A stretch of 64,000 nt of DNA from Deroplatys truncata (Eukaryota > Arthropoda > Insecta > Mantodea > Mantidae): NCBI GenBank assembly GCA_030765065.1, contig CM060988.1, positions 173,889,065-173,953,064 of the forward strand, in the 5' to 3' direction. Both the position numbers and the translations under genes were made by a program. Below the pieces are notes generated by a model that worked only from the letters and a program-made list of their open reading frames with translations, did not search any database and was not told where the DNA came from. This document shows, piece by piece, positions 11,581-24,204 of this stretch. The stretch's first letter is position 1, and each line of letters opens with the position of its first letter.

Positions 11581-12905
11581 TCCTTATATTTAGTTACCAG
11601 TATTTTCAACCTGGTAGTGTCAACTTTAATAGTATAGTTTGTGAAATGAGTACACTAGTTAATTAACCAACATTTATTCTGCTAATATTATTTCTGAACT
11701 GCTTTAAGGTCAGAGGACAGCCCTGAAAGGCTGCTACAGGCAATTCATTCCATTCCTCAATGGTTCTATTAACAAAAGAAAATTTTCCCACGTCGGTTCT
11801 GCACTTTCTACCCCTAATTTTAAACAGATGATCGTTTCGACCGTAGTGTGCTGGATTCTCTAACCTTTCTCTAACATCCGCCCAAGCATTTGAACCAGTA
11901 TAAGCTTTAAATAACGCAACTAATCTATGTTTTTACGCCTAACTTTTAGCGGTTCCCATTCATTCTCTTCACCTTTTGTAAACCCAAAATCTTTACCTCT
12001 CCTTATGAATTTTATAGCCCTTCTCTGTACTTTTTCTAAGGAATCAATCTGATTGACTCTGTATGGGTCCCAACATGCTACTCCATATTCCATAACCGGC
12101 CGCACTAAAGATTTGTAGGCTAGTTCCCTGGTCTTTGCGCTCCCCTTTTTCAGTATTCTCATTACGAAATGCAATGCTTTCCACGCTTTCCTAGATGTAC
12201 TATTTATCTGTTCCCCCCATCCAGCATTACTTGACAAGCACACTCCCAAATATTTGCAGCTGTCCACCTGTGGAATTGGTTCCCCGCCCATTTGATAGTT
12301 ATGTATAATCTTCCCCTTAGTTCTGCTAAAAACAATGGACTTACTTTTCCCAGCATTAATTGTCATTTTGTTTGCTTCGGCCCACCACCTGATTTCATTT
12401 AGAATCACTCCATAGTATATTAGTTTTAAATACCTTTCTACTAATATCGATTTAAAATACCTTAATAAATAAATTGATTTACTAATTGTGATACATAAGA
12501 TGTCTAAATATTTAGCCCATGTTAATCTGTTGTCTACATGTGTTGCTAAGATTTTATATTCATACACTTCTTCTATATTATCATTTTCAATCAGAAGGCA
12601 AAGTTTCTGTTGTAACAATTTATTTACCAAGAAAAACTACATTAGTTGGTCTTGTTTATATTACATTTGAGGTTATTAGCTTCAAATATGTCTAAAAGAC
12701 ACTTCACTGTATGTTTCATATTCGTTTTAGACTGTTGATTTCATTACCCCAGCATAATAATGTAATATTGTCAGCATAAGAGATCACTTTTGTATTAGTT
12801 ATTTGACATATCGTTTACATACAATATAAACAGTAAGGGACCTAGGACCATTCCTTGTGGAACTCCATATTTTACTGTTTCATATTTTGACTATATTGTT
12901 CCTGT

Positions 12906-13400
12906 CTAGTAGAACAACTTTTTTTATTTGCTGGTTTTTGTTGTTTACTGTTTTTCCTGAATTTTACTGCTCTGTTAACAAAGTTTGGCATAACTTAGTG
13001 AAACAGGCAAAGGTTTAAAACTGCATTTTTCTAGTCTTAAACATTTTTTGATGTTTGGTTTTTATCCTGCAAGGTTTTTGTGGAACTGTGTATATTCTGT
13101 ATTAAAATATGAAAATGCTGTCTTACCTCCATTGTTTGTTATTTTGTTTTTCCCCAGGAATTCTTGCACAATGAAAGTTGTACGTAGCTTTGCATTGTTG
13201 TGATGGATACACTAATTGGTTGTGTAACACATTTCCAGATGTTTTCTCCTGATGTTTCCCTCAAGACATCATGATCGTCGTAATAGTAGTACTTTGGAAG
13301 AGTTTCCCTTTAAACACAATCTAAAAAGACCTTTTGTGCTCTTCTTGGTGTCTAATCTAGGGATCAATATCTACATTCCTGGTTATTTGCAGTGTTTGTC
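12906..13400. other. No gene recognised
   Basis: AT-rich spacer between two LINE remnants. Part may be more decayed RT sequence of the outer element upstream of its GVPQG motif, but no further motif could be read. Confidence 0.4.
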
Positions 13401-13560
13401 TCTCAAGATTAGGGCCTGTCTCTAGTTTTGCTGTAATTCCAAGGGTATCTTATCTGTTCTGTGACTTCGCATTCTAGTAAAATGTGTTTCACTGTTTCAT
13501 CAGCTTGTAAACTCTGGCATCATGATAGAACACCACATTCACTGTCATACCAGGGGAGAC
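13400..13560 (-). pseudogene. Non-LTR element C-terminal zinc-knuckle fragment
   Basis: The minus strand reads C-x-S-L-Q-ADETVKHILLECEVTEQIR. This is the C-x-x...E-T-x-x-H-I-L-x-x-C signature found downstream of RNase H in Jockey/R1/I-type LINEs. It lies upstream of the RT at 12,905 in the reading direction, so it belongs to a separate element. Confidence 0.55.
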
Positions 13561-13929
13561 AAATTCCTTGTGGATAATCCCTTCACAGCTTGAATAGCAG
13601 CAATATTTCCCGGTGTAATACCAATTCACACTTGCCAACTTTTACAAATGTATGAGCATAGGCCTTTTACAACTTTGTGACAGAAGAGGTGCATTTAGGA
13701 CAGATTCAAAATGCTACAGATTGACATGACAAAGTATTAAATTCTATTACATTATATTGTAACTTAAGATTACAAGACTGATTGGTATACAGTGCTTTTT
13801 GGGGGGGGGGGAAACAGAAATAAAGGATTTAGGAAAAACAAGATATATAGGGTATTTGAGAGGAAAAAGGAAGAGGAATAGAAAGGATGTTACACTGTAG
13901 TGTCTCTGTTTATTGGGGGCATAATTGGT

Positions 13930-14449
13930 GTCATGTTGGCTAGTACCGCCGTAGCAAACCTGAGATTCGTGAGTGATTACAACGACCAAGGTTTCTCACC
14001 TCACAGCTAATTGTCATAGTACTTGGAGTGAATCCTGATGCAGTTTCGAATTCCTGTGTGATGGTCTGGATAGATGTCTGCCTATTACTCTTTACGACCC
14101 TGTTCAAATGTCGTCGATCTCTGTCAGTCAACAGACGAGGTCGGCCTGTACGCTTTTGTGCTGTACATGTCCCTTCACGTTTCCACTTCACTATCACATC
14201 AGAAACAGTGGACCTAGGGATGTTTAGGAGTGTGGAAATCTTGCGTACAGACTTCAGACACAAGTGACACCCAATCATCTGACCACGTTCGAAGTCTGAG
14301 TTCCACGGAGCGTCCCATTCTGCTGTTTCATGATGTCTAATGACTACCGAGGTCGCAGATAATGAGTCCCAGGTAGTAGGTGGCAGCACACTGCACCTAA
14401 GATGAAAAACGTATGCTTGTGGGGTGTCCGGATACTTTTGATCACATAG
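13930..14449 (-). mobile_element. Tc1-like transposon, truncated
   Basis: The right terminal inverted repeat is present (ctatgtgatcaaaagtatcc on the minus strand, outer edge 14,449). The transposase N-terminus follows inward: SDFERGQMIGCHLC...ISTLLNIPRSTVSDVI, then KWKREGTCTAQKRTGRPR, a paired-like helix-turn-helix with GRPR hook. A second HTH (RQTSIQTITQEFETAS) ends at about 13,990. Everything beyond, including the DDE domain and left terminus, is missing. A SINE begins directly beyond the right end. Confidence 0.8.
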
Positions 14450-14451
14450 GG

Positions 14452-14680
14452 TATATTGGGCGTGAAAGACCGGAAAGTTTGCTCAGAGACCTCTTTATCA
14501 GGCTTGAGGTTCTTTTACATGCCATAAATCTACGACACGGGACCACTGGCTTTACTTCCATTCTGAAGGAAGGCATGTTAATGATTTTCATGCCCAAAAA
14601 TATCCATCGCCCTCTGCCGGATTTGAACTCTCTACCTTGGGAACTTGAGGTAGTATGGTATCCGTAGACCATGGAGAATG
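14452..14680 (-). mobile_element. tRNA-derived SINE, family 1, copy 2
   Basis: Inverted, partial copy of the SINE at 8529-8829. The shared words are gggcgtgaaagaccgg, tttatcaggcttgaggtt and gccggatttgaactc (B-box complement). The A-box side is decayed near 14,650-14,680, and the tail end is missing against the Tc1 terminus. Confidence 0.75.
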
Positions 14681-14744
14681 ACACAAGTTAGTGTATTTAA
14701 ACCCAATGCAGTATATTATTATTATTACTCATTTCACTTTATTA

Positions 14745-14915
14745 AGTTTCCGCATATGTATACCGAGTTTGGTATTTAACTGACATATTGTTTTTGAGTT
14801 ATATTGTTAACATACATAGACAGAAAGAAAGACTTTTTTTTTTAAAATACTGTTTATATTCAGTGGGACTGAAAATCTGCATTTCTGATGAAATATGAAT
14901 ATAATACTTCTACCT
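14745..14915 (+). repeat. Family B 3' fragment
   Basis: The words ccgagtttggtatttaa, ttgagttat and gggactgaaaatctgcattt follow the 3' part of families A and B. The microsatellite is replaced by an agaaagaaag tract. Confidence 0.45.
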
Positions 14916-15640
14916 ACAGTCAAATACCATTTTAATGAATGCCACTGTAAGAAACATTTCAGTTCAATGAAGAAAACTGAAATCCTTTTGTCTGTCTCCG
15001 TAAGCGTCTGTATTAAATTATTTCAGTTTTACAAACATTGGTACAATGAAAATCTTGATATAGTGAAAATAAGAAATTCCCCTTAATGAATATATGAACA
15101 ATTAAACAACTTTTTAAAACGTTTTCTTGAATTAGGGAACAGTTACAATGTCGTTAACTGGTTCAAAGAGTGATTGGTTCATCCTTGACTACACTATGTT
15201 TTGCCTCAGCTTTTTTCAAATCGAATTTTATTGTCTGCAGTCTGTTTTAAAAGCTACCATTAAATGGTAAATTTTATTTCGTGTGCTTATAGTTGTATCA
15301 TGTGATTTAATCTACAGGAATTTCAGTGTACTTAGAAAATTCTGGTTTAAACAATGTCAACCACCAACTAGCGAAAAGTAAAAGAAAGCAGTTTTCTAGG
15401 TTAAAAATCTTAGAAGAACCACTACTTGGAAGAACCAATTCTGAAATGTTCTGTACAGAAAAAAAAATTACAGAATTTTTCTCCAAATAAAAATATTTGT
15501 AAGGTATAAGCATACTATGTATTAATTAATTATGTAATGTTGCCAAGTTCAATGTTTTAAGTATGTAATTACTGTAGTAGCAAATTTTGAATTGTATTGT
15601 TATACTTTCCATATCCATTCCTGATACATTCATATTACAT
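14916..15640. other. No gene recognised
   Basis: AT-rich spacer with short frames only. Nothing in it resembles a known protein or a neighbouring repeat. Confidence 0.4.
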
Positions 15641-15644
15641 TTTA

Positions 15645-17310
15645 AAATATCTGATGTGATACATTCACATGACTTTCTCTACCCTGTATCATTTAATAGT
15701 GGGTATGTCAACTATTCTTACTAAAGCCTATTTTTAATCCAAATAAACCTCAGCAGAAATAGCTACATTACACATTTCGTTATACATACAAAGGGAACAG
15801 CGACAGTCAGATGTTTAAGAACAGGACACTGTATGCTGGCCTTAAAATTCCATACTGTTTCCAAGCAATTGCGAGAAACAATTGAATGTTTGGCAGGATT
15901 TCAAAAGAATAGCTAAGTATTGAACAATTCGAACCATTAATAATGAATATCTCAGAAATGCTTATGCCACCAAAAAACTTATTTGAAGTAAATTGTGTGT
16001 CTTAAAGAGATCTACATTTTTTGTGTAGTGCATTTTCGTCTATCATTTAATGCTTACCAGATATACAAGATTATACAAAATTCTTTCCAAATGAAAGGGC
16101 TACAGTGGTTATTCCTAGAAAATTCAAGATACACATCTTATTTGCCATGCGAATATCTTTAATATATGGTATTTTAATCAAAATCATTACAGCCATTTTT
16201 ACTTTCTCTACTACGTATAGTAAGTAGGGGAAGTATTGCATTCCACCCAAAAATTCGATACCGAGATTTCACCGGAAAGACATGTTTTGAGACCTCCTTA
16301 ATCCAAAAAAAACATTTTTGGAAACATGTCCGTGTGTGTGTCTGTGTGTGTGTGTGTGTCTGTGTGTGTGTGTGTCTGTGAACAGCATAACTCAAAAACG
16401 AACAGTCGGATAAACACCAAACTTGGTATTTAGGTTCAGTATCTTCCAGAGATGCGACACGAACGTTTTCAAGAAAATCCCCCCACCCCAGACTACCCTT
16501 TACATGGAACATTTTTCGAAAATTTTAATTTTCTCAAAAATGGCTCTAACGATTTTGATTAAAATATCATATGTTTAAGATAATGTCATGAGAAATGAAA
16601 TGTATATCTCGAATTTTCTGGGAATGTCTCCAAAAGTATTCTTCATTGTGGACGAGTTTTGCATAACTGGTAAACCATAAGAGATAGACAAACTTTTACT
16701 ACACAAAAAATGTAGATCTCGTTAAAATACACAACTTATGTCATATACATTTCTTTTGTTGAGTGAACCGTTTTCGAGATATTGCTTGTTATTCCCTTAA
16801 ATTTTCCAATACTTATACTTTTTCTCAAATTCGTTATTCATTTTTTATGTCCTGGACTTGCAAAGAGAATGGAATGCGCCGCATAGCAACCAGCGTTAAA
16901 ATATTTGACCATCGCTTAAAAGCTACCATATTCCCCTTGCATCTACAAGAAAATTAGCAATAAGATTAACATCTCGATATCTCCATTAACATAAAGCATA
17001 TGGAGAATAGGCGTTTGTAAAAATAGATTGTACAAGAGTAGAGAAAGTCATGTGAGTGTAACACATCAGATTTTTTTAGAAAATAAACAATTTTGAAAAA
17101 TCTTCAATGTGTGAAGGGTAGTTTTTTTGAAAGGTACTGAAACTAAATACCAAGTTTAGTATTTATCCAACTTTTTATTTTTTTGAGTTATGCTTTTTCT
17201 GGGTTCAGGGGGCCTTAAAACATGTATTTCTGGTGAAATATTGAATTAAAATTTTTTGGGTGGAATGCATTACCTTCTCTACCTGCATGGTACATGGTAG
17301 AGAAAGTAAA
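15645..17310 (+). repeat. Family B copy, split by family A
   Basis: The B copy opens with tgatacattcacatgacttt, runs to cagccattttt at 16,200, resumes at 17,071 with tagaaaataaac, and ends near 17,305 with a tacatggtagagaaagtaa terminus. Internal words match B copies at 35,190 and 59,868. It is more diverged than the inserted A copy, so B is older. Confidence 0.7.
16201..17070 (-). mobile_element. Family A repeat, copy A2
   Basis: Full-length inverted copy from actttctctactacgtatag to taacacatcaga, inserted in a T run of a B copy. It contains a (TG)n tract at 16,331-16,380. The insertion point corresponds to that of A4 at 35,750. Confidence 0.8.
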
Positions 17311-17924
17311 AATAGACACAGTATCATTAGATTTAAAAGTTTCAATGCTGGCCCTTTTAAGATAAAAATATTAAATAACTGATTTAAAGGAATTTCAAAG
17401 TCTGCAGAAATTAATTATAACATTTGACTGTACTAGGTACAGACAGAGAAAGTAAAAATATGCTTGTCCAAAGCATTGTTTATAAACTTCAGCATTCTAT
17501 GGTTGTGATTTAAATAAGACAAATAAGAGCCACAGAGAAAATTGTAATTTTGTTTGCCACATTCTATCATTGTTCAGTTGAAACACCAAAAGCTTAATTC
17601 CTAATGGAATTCCATTACAAAGGTTGTAATACTCATTCTTTAGAAGTAGTAAAGTAGTTCACATACTTTATATTAGAAATTATATCTGGAAACCCCCAGT
17701 TTTGTGAGAGTATTATAAAGTTATGCTACTGTTCACATTTTTGAAGTTGGTGTACAGAAAGTTTGCTTAATGTTTTGTGCTTTTTAGAAATATTTAATTC
17801 TGTTGAAGCAAAATGTCTGTAGTTGGGCGCATTAAAAAGGAGATGTGTGTTTCGATAGCAGTGATAATAAAGTTGTAATTATAATTATGTGGTCTTGTAG
17901 CTGGTAGTTGTGTATACCTTTCCT
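17311..17924. other. No gene recognised
   Basis: AT-rich spacer between two B copies. No coding or repeat signal was recognised. Confidence 0.4.
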
Positions 17925-18400
17925 AAAAGTCTTATGTGATTCGTTCACATGACTTTCCCAACCCTCTGTCGTTTATTAGTGGGTTCACAAATTATTCTTA
18001 ATTAGACTTATTTTTCTATCTACTACATTTTAATCCAAATAAACCTTTGCAGGAGTAGTTACGTTTTGTTATTGATACAAAGGGAACGGCAACGGTCAAA
18101 AGTTTAAGAACTGGATGCTATATGCTGGCCTTAAACTTCCACACTGTTTCCATGCAATCATGAGAAACAACTGAATGTTGAAAGGACTTTGAGAGAATGA
18201 CCAAGAAATGAACAATTTGAACCTTTAACAATGGATATTTTAGAAACAGCTTATGCCACAAAAACACTTATTTTAAATACATTGTGTGTTTTAAAAAGAT
18301 GTACATTTTTTGTGTAGTACATTTTTGTCTATTTCTCAACATTTACCAGTTATACAAGCTTATACAAAATTCCCTCCGAATGAAGAGGACTTCATAGCCT
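17925..18400 (+). repeat. Family B copy, 3' truncated
   Basis: It opens with ttatgtgattcgttcacatg and carries the B words ggatgctatatgctggcct, acaactgaatgttgaaag and gaatgaagaggacttca. It stops before the polymorphic 3' half. Confidence 0.6.
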
Positions 18401-18852
18401 ATTGTATAGCATACTTCCGAGTACATGAAATCCAGGACAAAACTTGATTCCATAATGAAAAATCTGATGTTGCATTCACATGACTTTCTATTCACTCTTC
18501 TACAAACTATTCTTACAAAAGCTTATTCCTCCATCTACTTCTTGTTAATTGAGACAAATCTTTATAGCACAGAGGAATACAGCAGGCTAAAGCGACATAT
18601 TTTAAAAAAAGGAGGTACTTACTATATGTGATGACTTTGAAATTCCAATCCAATTTATCTTTTCAGATAAAATGTAAGTATTTGAAAATTCAAACCAATA
18701 ACAATTATCTGAAATGGTTTATACCACAAAAAAAAATGTTGTTTTACATATCTTATACATTTTAACAAGCTCTACATTTTTTGTGTAGTAAGATTTTGTC
18801 CATTTCTTATAGTTTATCAATTATACAAAAGCAATTCAGAATGAAGAGGACT

Positions 18853-19727
18853 TGTAATAGGTATGCAATGAGTTTTTTATTTCTAATAGTAAGATTAAAT
18901 ATATTCATTGCAAAGTCTGCTACAAATTGCAATTTCATCAAAATTGCCTAAATCTCAACTACAATTATACGCAGTTAACAGAGTTGTAGTTGCGGATAGC
19001 AGTTAACAAAGAGTTATGTGCCGGGCCCTCCTAAAATGCATTTCACAGGAAGTATTCCCCCAGAGTAATAGTTTGTTTTGTTTTACAGAAATGACTTGAA
19101 AGGAATTAAGACAGGGTTTTAACACACTTCTCCAAAATAAAACTACCAATATTCTCACAGCTGAATAGCATTAAGTATATTCACATGAAAATTTAACAAT
19201 GTTAACAAAGTTACACTTGCCATATTTTAAATATTTCTTTGTTCAGTCTTTCTTGCACCATGTTTGCAATTTAATATAATTTAACACAATTTCAGTATTT
19301 CAAAAGAGGTATGAACTTGCTCAAATAAATATAAGTTTGCCGCTCCACACATAAGAATTAAATTTTGAAGTTACTTATGACCAAAAGAATATATGTATAA
19401 TTTTGACTAGCCGAAAAGTGTGGAGACGACTGCCTCCAAGATGCGGAACCCGAAGTCTTTCCTAGTCAGTAGCCGAGAAGAAAGTCACCCCACTTCTTTC
19501 AGGGTAATAGCTCTTGCTCGAGGCACACACAGAAGATCATGTAATGGTGACGTCGCAACCTCAGCGCTGTCTATGCTGGCTGAGAGTATGTATCCTGGTG
19601 AGAGCTGTAGTAATGACTTGGAGCCAGTAACGAAACTTGTTACATTGGTTGCTGGCTTGGTTGTAGCCAGGGCCGAATCTTGTACTCAAATTATTGCAGA
19701 GTGTTGTCATATAACTGTGGTGGCTCA
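18853..19727. mobile_element. Solo LTR (LTR-C), 4-bp GACT duplication
   Basis: An 875-bp insertion begins TGTAATAGG and ends GTGGCTCA. It is flanked by GACT at 18,849-18,852 and 19,728-19,731. The uninterrupted B sequence (aatgaagaggacttcacagg) is visible in other copies, which proves the insertion. TG...CA ends and a 4-bp duplication fit a solo LTR of a Ty3/gypsy-like element. A weak TATAAG sits at 19,330, so the plus strand may be the sense strand. The frame METTASKMRNPKS... inside is not recognisable. Confidence 0.75.
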
Positions 19728-19918
19728 GACTTCACAGGCTATTCCCAGAAAATTCATGATATAGATTTTATTTGTCATGTAAATTGCTTTAATATATGGT
19801 ATTTTAATCAAAATCGTTAGCCACTTTTTAGATAATCAAAAATTAAAAACATGTTCTATGTAAAGGGTAGTTCCTTGAAAATCTTTGTGTTGCATCTTTG
19901 GAAAATATTGAACTTAAA

Positions 19919-20548
19919 AGGTTCACATTTCATTCTTGGGCACATAAAAAATTCCAAAAGATATTCAAGCAGTGGAACATCAAACTGGCACCCATCAATA
20001 AACATAGTTTAAATAACATATTAAGAACAAACACAAAAGATAAAATTCCTAGAACTAAAATGCCAGGCATTTACCAGATAAATTGTAGTGATTGCAAACT
20101 TAAATATATTGGCAAAACAAAAAGGGAACATAGGGGTGAGATTGAAAGAACATTTTAGAAATATAAGACAAAAAGAAGCTGAAAAATCGGCCATCACATA
20201 TCATTTCTGGAATTCAAACCACAACATCCATAATGAAATAAATCTAATCAAGTCGATCCAAAATCCAATAGAATTGATGATATGGGAAAACTCATACAAA
20301 AAAAAAAACAAAAGCCATCTAATGAATTTCAATTTCCCTCTGGAAAAGAATCTCATCTTTAAATACATCAAGACGAAAATGACGTCAACGTCAGGAAGCC
20401 CAACGGTGACCTCTACACTAGAACCGACAGATTCATTAGTGGCTCTTAGCTGATGATGAAGACAAGTTGTCTTCGAAACGTGTAAAGGTAATTATCTTGA
20501 AAGAGTGAAGTTAGAGTGTGTTGCCACTAGAATTTTATTTAAATAATA
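19919..20548 (+). pseudogene. Penelope-like element, GIY-YIG endonuclease remnant
   Basis: The first frame reads NNILRTNTKDKIPRTKMPG, then GIYQINCSDCKLKYIGKTKR: the GIY and YIG motifs of the Penelope C-terminal endonuclease. After a +1-type frameshift near 20,100-20,140 it reads RLKEHFRNI...KSAITYHFWNSNHN...IWENSYKKK, the rest of that domain including the conserved glutamate. The RT domain is absent (5' truncation). The 3' end carries CTGATGATGAAGAC...GAAACGTG, a hallmark of Penelope ends. It interrupts a B copy. Confidence 0.85.
20450..20490 (+). ncRNA. Candidate hammerhead ribozyme core in Penelope 3' end
   Basis: CTGATGA (20,450-20,456) is followed by a palindrome gaagacaagttgtcttc that can form stem II, then GAAAC at 20,475-20,479. 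CUGAUGA-stem II-GAAA is the hammerhead core, and Penelope-like elements are known to carry such motifs. I could not define stem I or an unambiguous UH cleavage site closing stem III, so activity is unproven. Confidence 0.45.
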
Positions 20549-20931
20549 CTAAATACCAAGTTTGATATTTATCAGAGTTTTCGTTTTTGAGTTATGCTGC
20601 ACACACATACACACACTCCCTCCCTCCCTCCCTCTCTCTCTCTCTCTCTCTCTTTCCCAAGAAGTGTGAATATAAAAATTTGGGTGGGATGCATACATCC
20701 TCTACCTACCATAGGTAAGTGCTAGAGAAAGTAAATGTGAGTTATGGTTGTCAAAATCATGTATAATTGCTTGTTTTGGAATATATGACATAAATGAGTT
20801 GGCTTATTATAAGCATTAGATATTCAAAAATAAATCTCAACTTTACAAAATTTATTATGTTGTAATAATAAATAAAATAGTCACTTTTTAGGTGCATATG
20901 CTGCTTCAGGGTACCTATTAGCATCATTTTT

Positions 20932-21792
20932 ACTTTCCCTACTACGTATAGTAAGTAGGGGAAGTATTGCATTCCACCCAAAAATTCGATACCGAGATTT
21001 CACCGGAAATACATGTTTTGAGACCTCCTGAATCCAAAAAAAACATTTTTGGAAACATGTCCGTGTGTGTGTCTGTGTGTGTGTCTGTGCGTGTGTCTGT
21101 GAACAGCATAACTCAAAAACTAACAGTCGGATAAACACCAAACTTGGTATTTACGTTCAGTATCTTCCAGAGATGCGACACGAAGATTTTCAAGAAAATC
21201 CCCCCACCCCAGACTACCCTTTACATGGAACATTTTTCGAAAATTTTAATTTTCTCAAAAATGGCTCTAACGATTTTGATGAAAATATCATATGTTTAAG
21301 ATAATGTCATGAGAAATGAAATGTATATCTCGAAATTTCTGGGAATGTCTCCAAAAGTATTCTTCATTATGAACGACTTTTGCATAACTGGTAAACCATA
21401 AGAGATAGACAAAATTTTACTACACAAAAAATGTAGATCGTGTTAAAATACACAACTTATGTCATATACATTTTTGTTGTTGAGTGAACCGTTTTCGAGA
21501 TATTGCTTGTTATTTCCTTAAATTTTCCAATACTTATACTTTTTCTCAAATTCGTTATTCATTTTTTTATGTCCTGGACATGCAAAGAGAATGGAAAGCG
21601 CCACATAGCAACCAGCGATAAAATATTTGACTATCGCTTAAAAGCTACCATATTCCCCTTGCATCTACAAGAAAATTACAAATAAGATTGACATCTCGAT
21701 ATCTCGATTAATATGAAGCATATGGAGAATAGGCGTTTGTAAAAATAGATTGTACAAGAGTAGAGAAAGTCATGTGAGTGTAACACATCAGA
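20932..21792 (-). mobile_element. Family A repeat, copy A3
   Basis: Full-length inverted copy (actttccctactacg to acacatcaga) inserted in a T run at tagcatcattttt. It holds a (TG)n tract at 21,063-21,098. The host sequence is not family B, so A does not require B as target. Confidence 0.8.
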
Positions 21793-24020
21793 TTTTTTCT
21801 ATCTGTTTGTGTATCCATTGAAGAATTGTTTGTTGCTTCACGTATGGAAAGCCAATTTGAAGTAGTTGTTGTATTGTAGTTCAACTGTTGGTGAGCTGAA
21901 CTTGAAGTAGTTGCAACTGCACGTATGGTAAAAAGTTTCCGGTAGCCTTTGCCCGAAAAAAAATTTAAAAATATTAACTTTGTAATTTGACTGTTTCTTT
22001 AAATATTATATATTTATGTTTGCCTCGGCTGCGTCAGTATTATTGTTAGAGACATGTTTCTCTTTGCAGGGTTGTGATGCGACTGAAGAATGTAGGCTTA
22101 CACAGATTATAATTTTACTTAACTCCTTTTGTTAATGCTTGACATGATTTAAATAACACTTCACTGATATAGAGAGAGTTCTGTGAGATTTTGTTTATTA
22201 ATTACCTGCACTTTTTTAACGTAAAACTATTTTCGTCTCACACGAATATGTATTAAATCTCTCAAGGACATGTCTTGCGTCCGGTTAGGAACACTGTCTG
22301 CAAGCAACTGATTTGATTTCTACCGCCTAAATTTGTAAATTTCTGTATTTCAAGTCTCTGATTGTCTGTTCCTAGTCGAATAGAATACCTTCATTTAACT
22401 AAAGCTTTTTATGGTTGTTGATTGGCTATTATTTTTTATAAACTGTCACAAAATTTAATTATTCTTGCTGCAATAAAGATTGGTAACATTATTAAACTTT
22501 CTTACTCATTATTGCCTCAAGGTTACCTCATTGTTAGCAACTTTTGACCTATTTCTCACAGCTCCTACATTATTAGATTACGTAATACATTCACATAAGA
22601 TTATTGAACATGTATACAATAATATAAACATTTACAATGACTGTAATATACACTTTTTATGTATTGTTACATACACATATTGCTTTAAGGCGGGCTGTTA
22701 TTAAATTTACATATTATATAATTACACTGCAATTATTTAAGTGTAAAAAATACTGCCTCACCATATGCATGAAAAGGATTACCAACCACAGCAGCTATTG
22801 GGCTTTAGATCTGTTGTGCAAATTCACATGATTTTCTTTAGATTTATTTTCATAGCTAGTCTAAAATTTATGCATACAAAACTTAATTTTATTTTTGTAT
22901 ATACTACGTTTTACTCATACATATTTTTAAGAAATGGTTTCAAATAGTTCATACTATGGCTTGTCTACCGATACTGATAAAAAGGAAATTAAAGTAATAA
23001 TGTTATCCATGAAACACTAATGAAAAACAAAGGAAGAAAACACTAACAGTAGGTCTGCAACCCTCCACTACAACATTAGCATTCCAAAACATGTTAAATT
23101 CAGAGGCCAAACCCCATAGAAAGGGATTTTGGTGGTTGGAACTCCCCCTTTGCTAAGAAACTAAAAATTAAGAGCAAAAGTAGCTTCGTTAAAATAATAT
23201 CATCTTTCTAGGTTGGCAGTAATGAGATACTTCATAATCATATCACTGGTAACGCTACATTTACACCATCTATATTATACAATATCACCAAAGGTGACAG
23301 CAACAGAAACTGTGGGTACAGCCATATTAAGATATCGGGGACATGTTTTTATTCCTGTGCTAAATTTTAATGGTTTCCAAATTAGTGCAATATCTGTCAG
23401 TTTAGAACCTAACTAGAAACCCTGTTTTGTAGTGAAATCAAATGGCCTGCAGCAGTAATATAAAACACTTCACAGTGGTCATTAATTCTCTCTGTTCTAA
23501 TTTTAATACCAATTGTTGTACCTTAGTCTTTAAATATGAAATTGATTTATTTAAATATTTCAACTCAGGATTGTTTCATATTTATCATTTGAATTAATGC
23601 AAATCGTTTAAAAAATGGATCCCTATACATAACTGTCCCTCCCTTAATATTTTTCTGGCTCTCTACGTTAAAACATAGCACACTAGCACTGAAATCCCAA
23701 GGTTATCTTATGCCTGATCACCTTGTCATTTCTCATTATAGCGTAATTGTGATAAAATTATTTTAGGTCTTTTAATTTAAATACAAAATGTTATAGTTTC
23801 AAAGTAACTCAAAATAAAACGTCAAGTTGGAAATATGCGCAAGGACAAATGCTTCCCTTGCCGCCCCCTCCCCCCAGGTTACACCTATGTTTTGTATCAC
23901 AGAACGCTGGGAGCAAACATTGTGGAGAGCTCTGTATAAGGCATGCATTTGGTTTAGCAGCAATGGCATGGCTGTTCCATTCAGTGTGCTGTGTACATTA
24001 CATTTTAAACATTGAACATC
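21793..24020. other. No gene recognised
   Basis: AT-rich DNA holding the second copy of the anonymous repeat (22,490-22,655). A pair of near-identical words (aagtagttg with gcacgtatgg/tcacgtatgg) lies at 21,838-21,930. Nothing resembles a known protein. Confidence 0.4.
22490..22655. repeat. Anonymous dispersed repeat, copy 2
   Basis: Partner of 20-190, same orientation. After the shared block both copies have gcctcac within 100 bp (210 and 22,755) before diverging, so the repeat may extend further than I can align. Confidence 0.5.
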
Positions 24021-24024
24021 ACAT

Positions 24025-24169
24025 AATTCTGTTATTTATTTATTTATTTATTTATGCCAGCAATCTTCCTTAGAATATGGCTATACATCAGCCCAAGCTG
24101 TTATCTTGCCATATTCTACCCATATTTACTTTCTGTAATTATAACATAAAAATGATGATGATGATGATG

Positions 24170-24204
<35 letters not shown>

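Larger units (their letters stand above)
18455..20745 (+). repeat. Family B copy split by an LTR and a Penelope remnant
   Basis: Segments 18,455-18,852, 19,728-19,918 and 20,549-20,745 join into one B copy when the two insertions are removed. The 3' part carries a (TCCC)/(TC)n tract (20,620-20,656) in place of the usual CA tract, and ends ...gctagagaaagtaaa. Confidence 0.65.
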
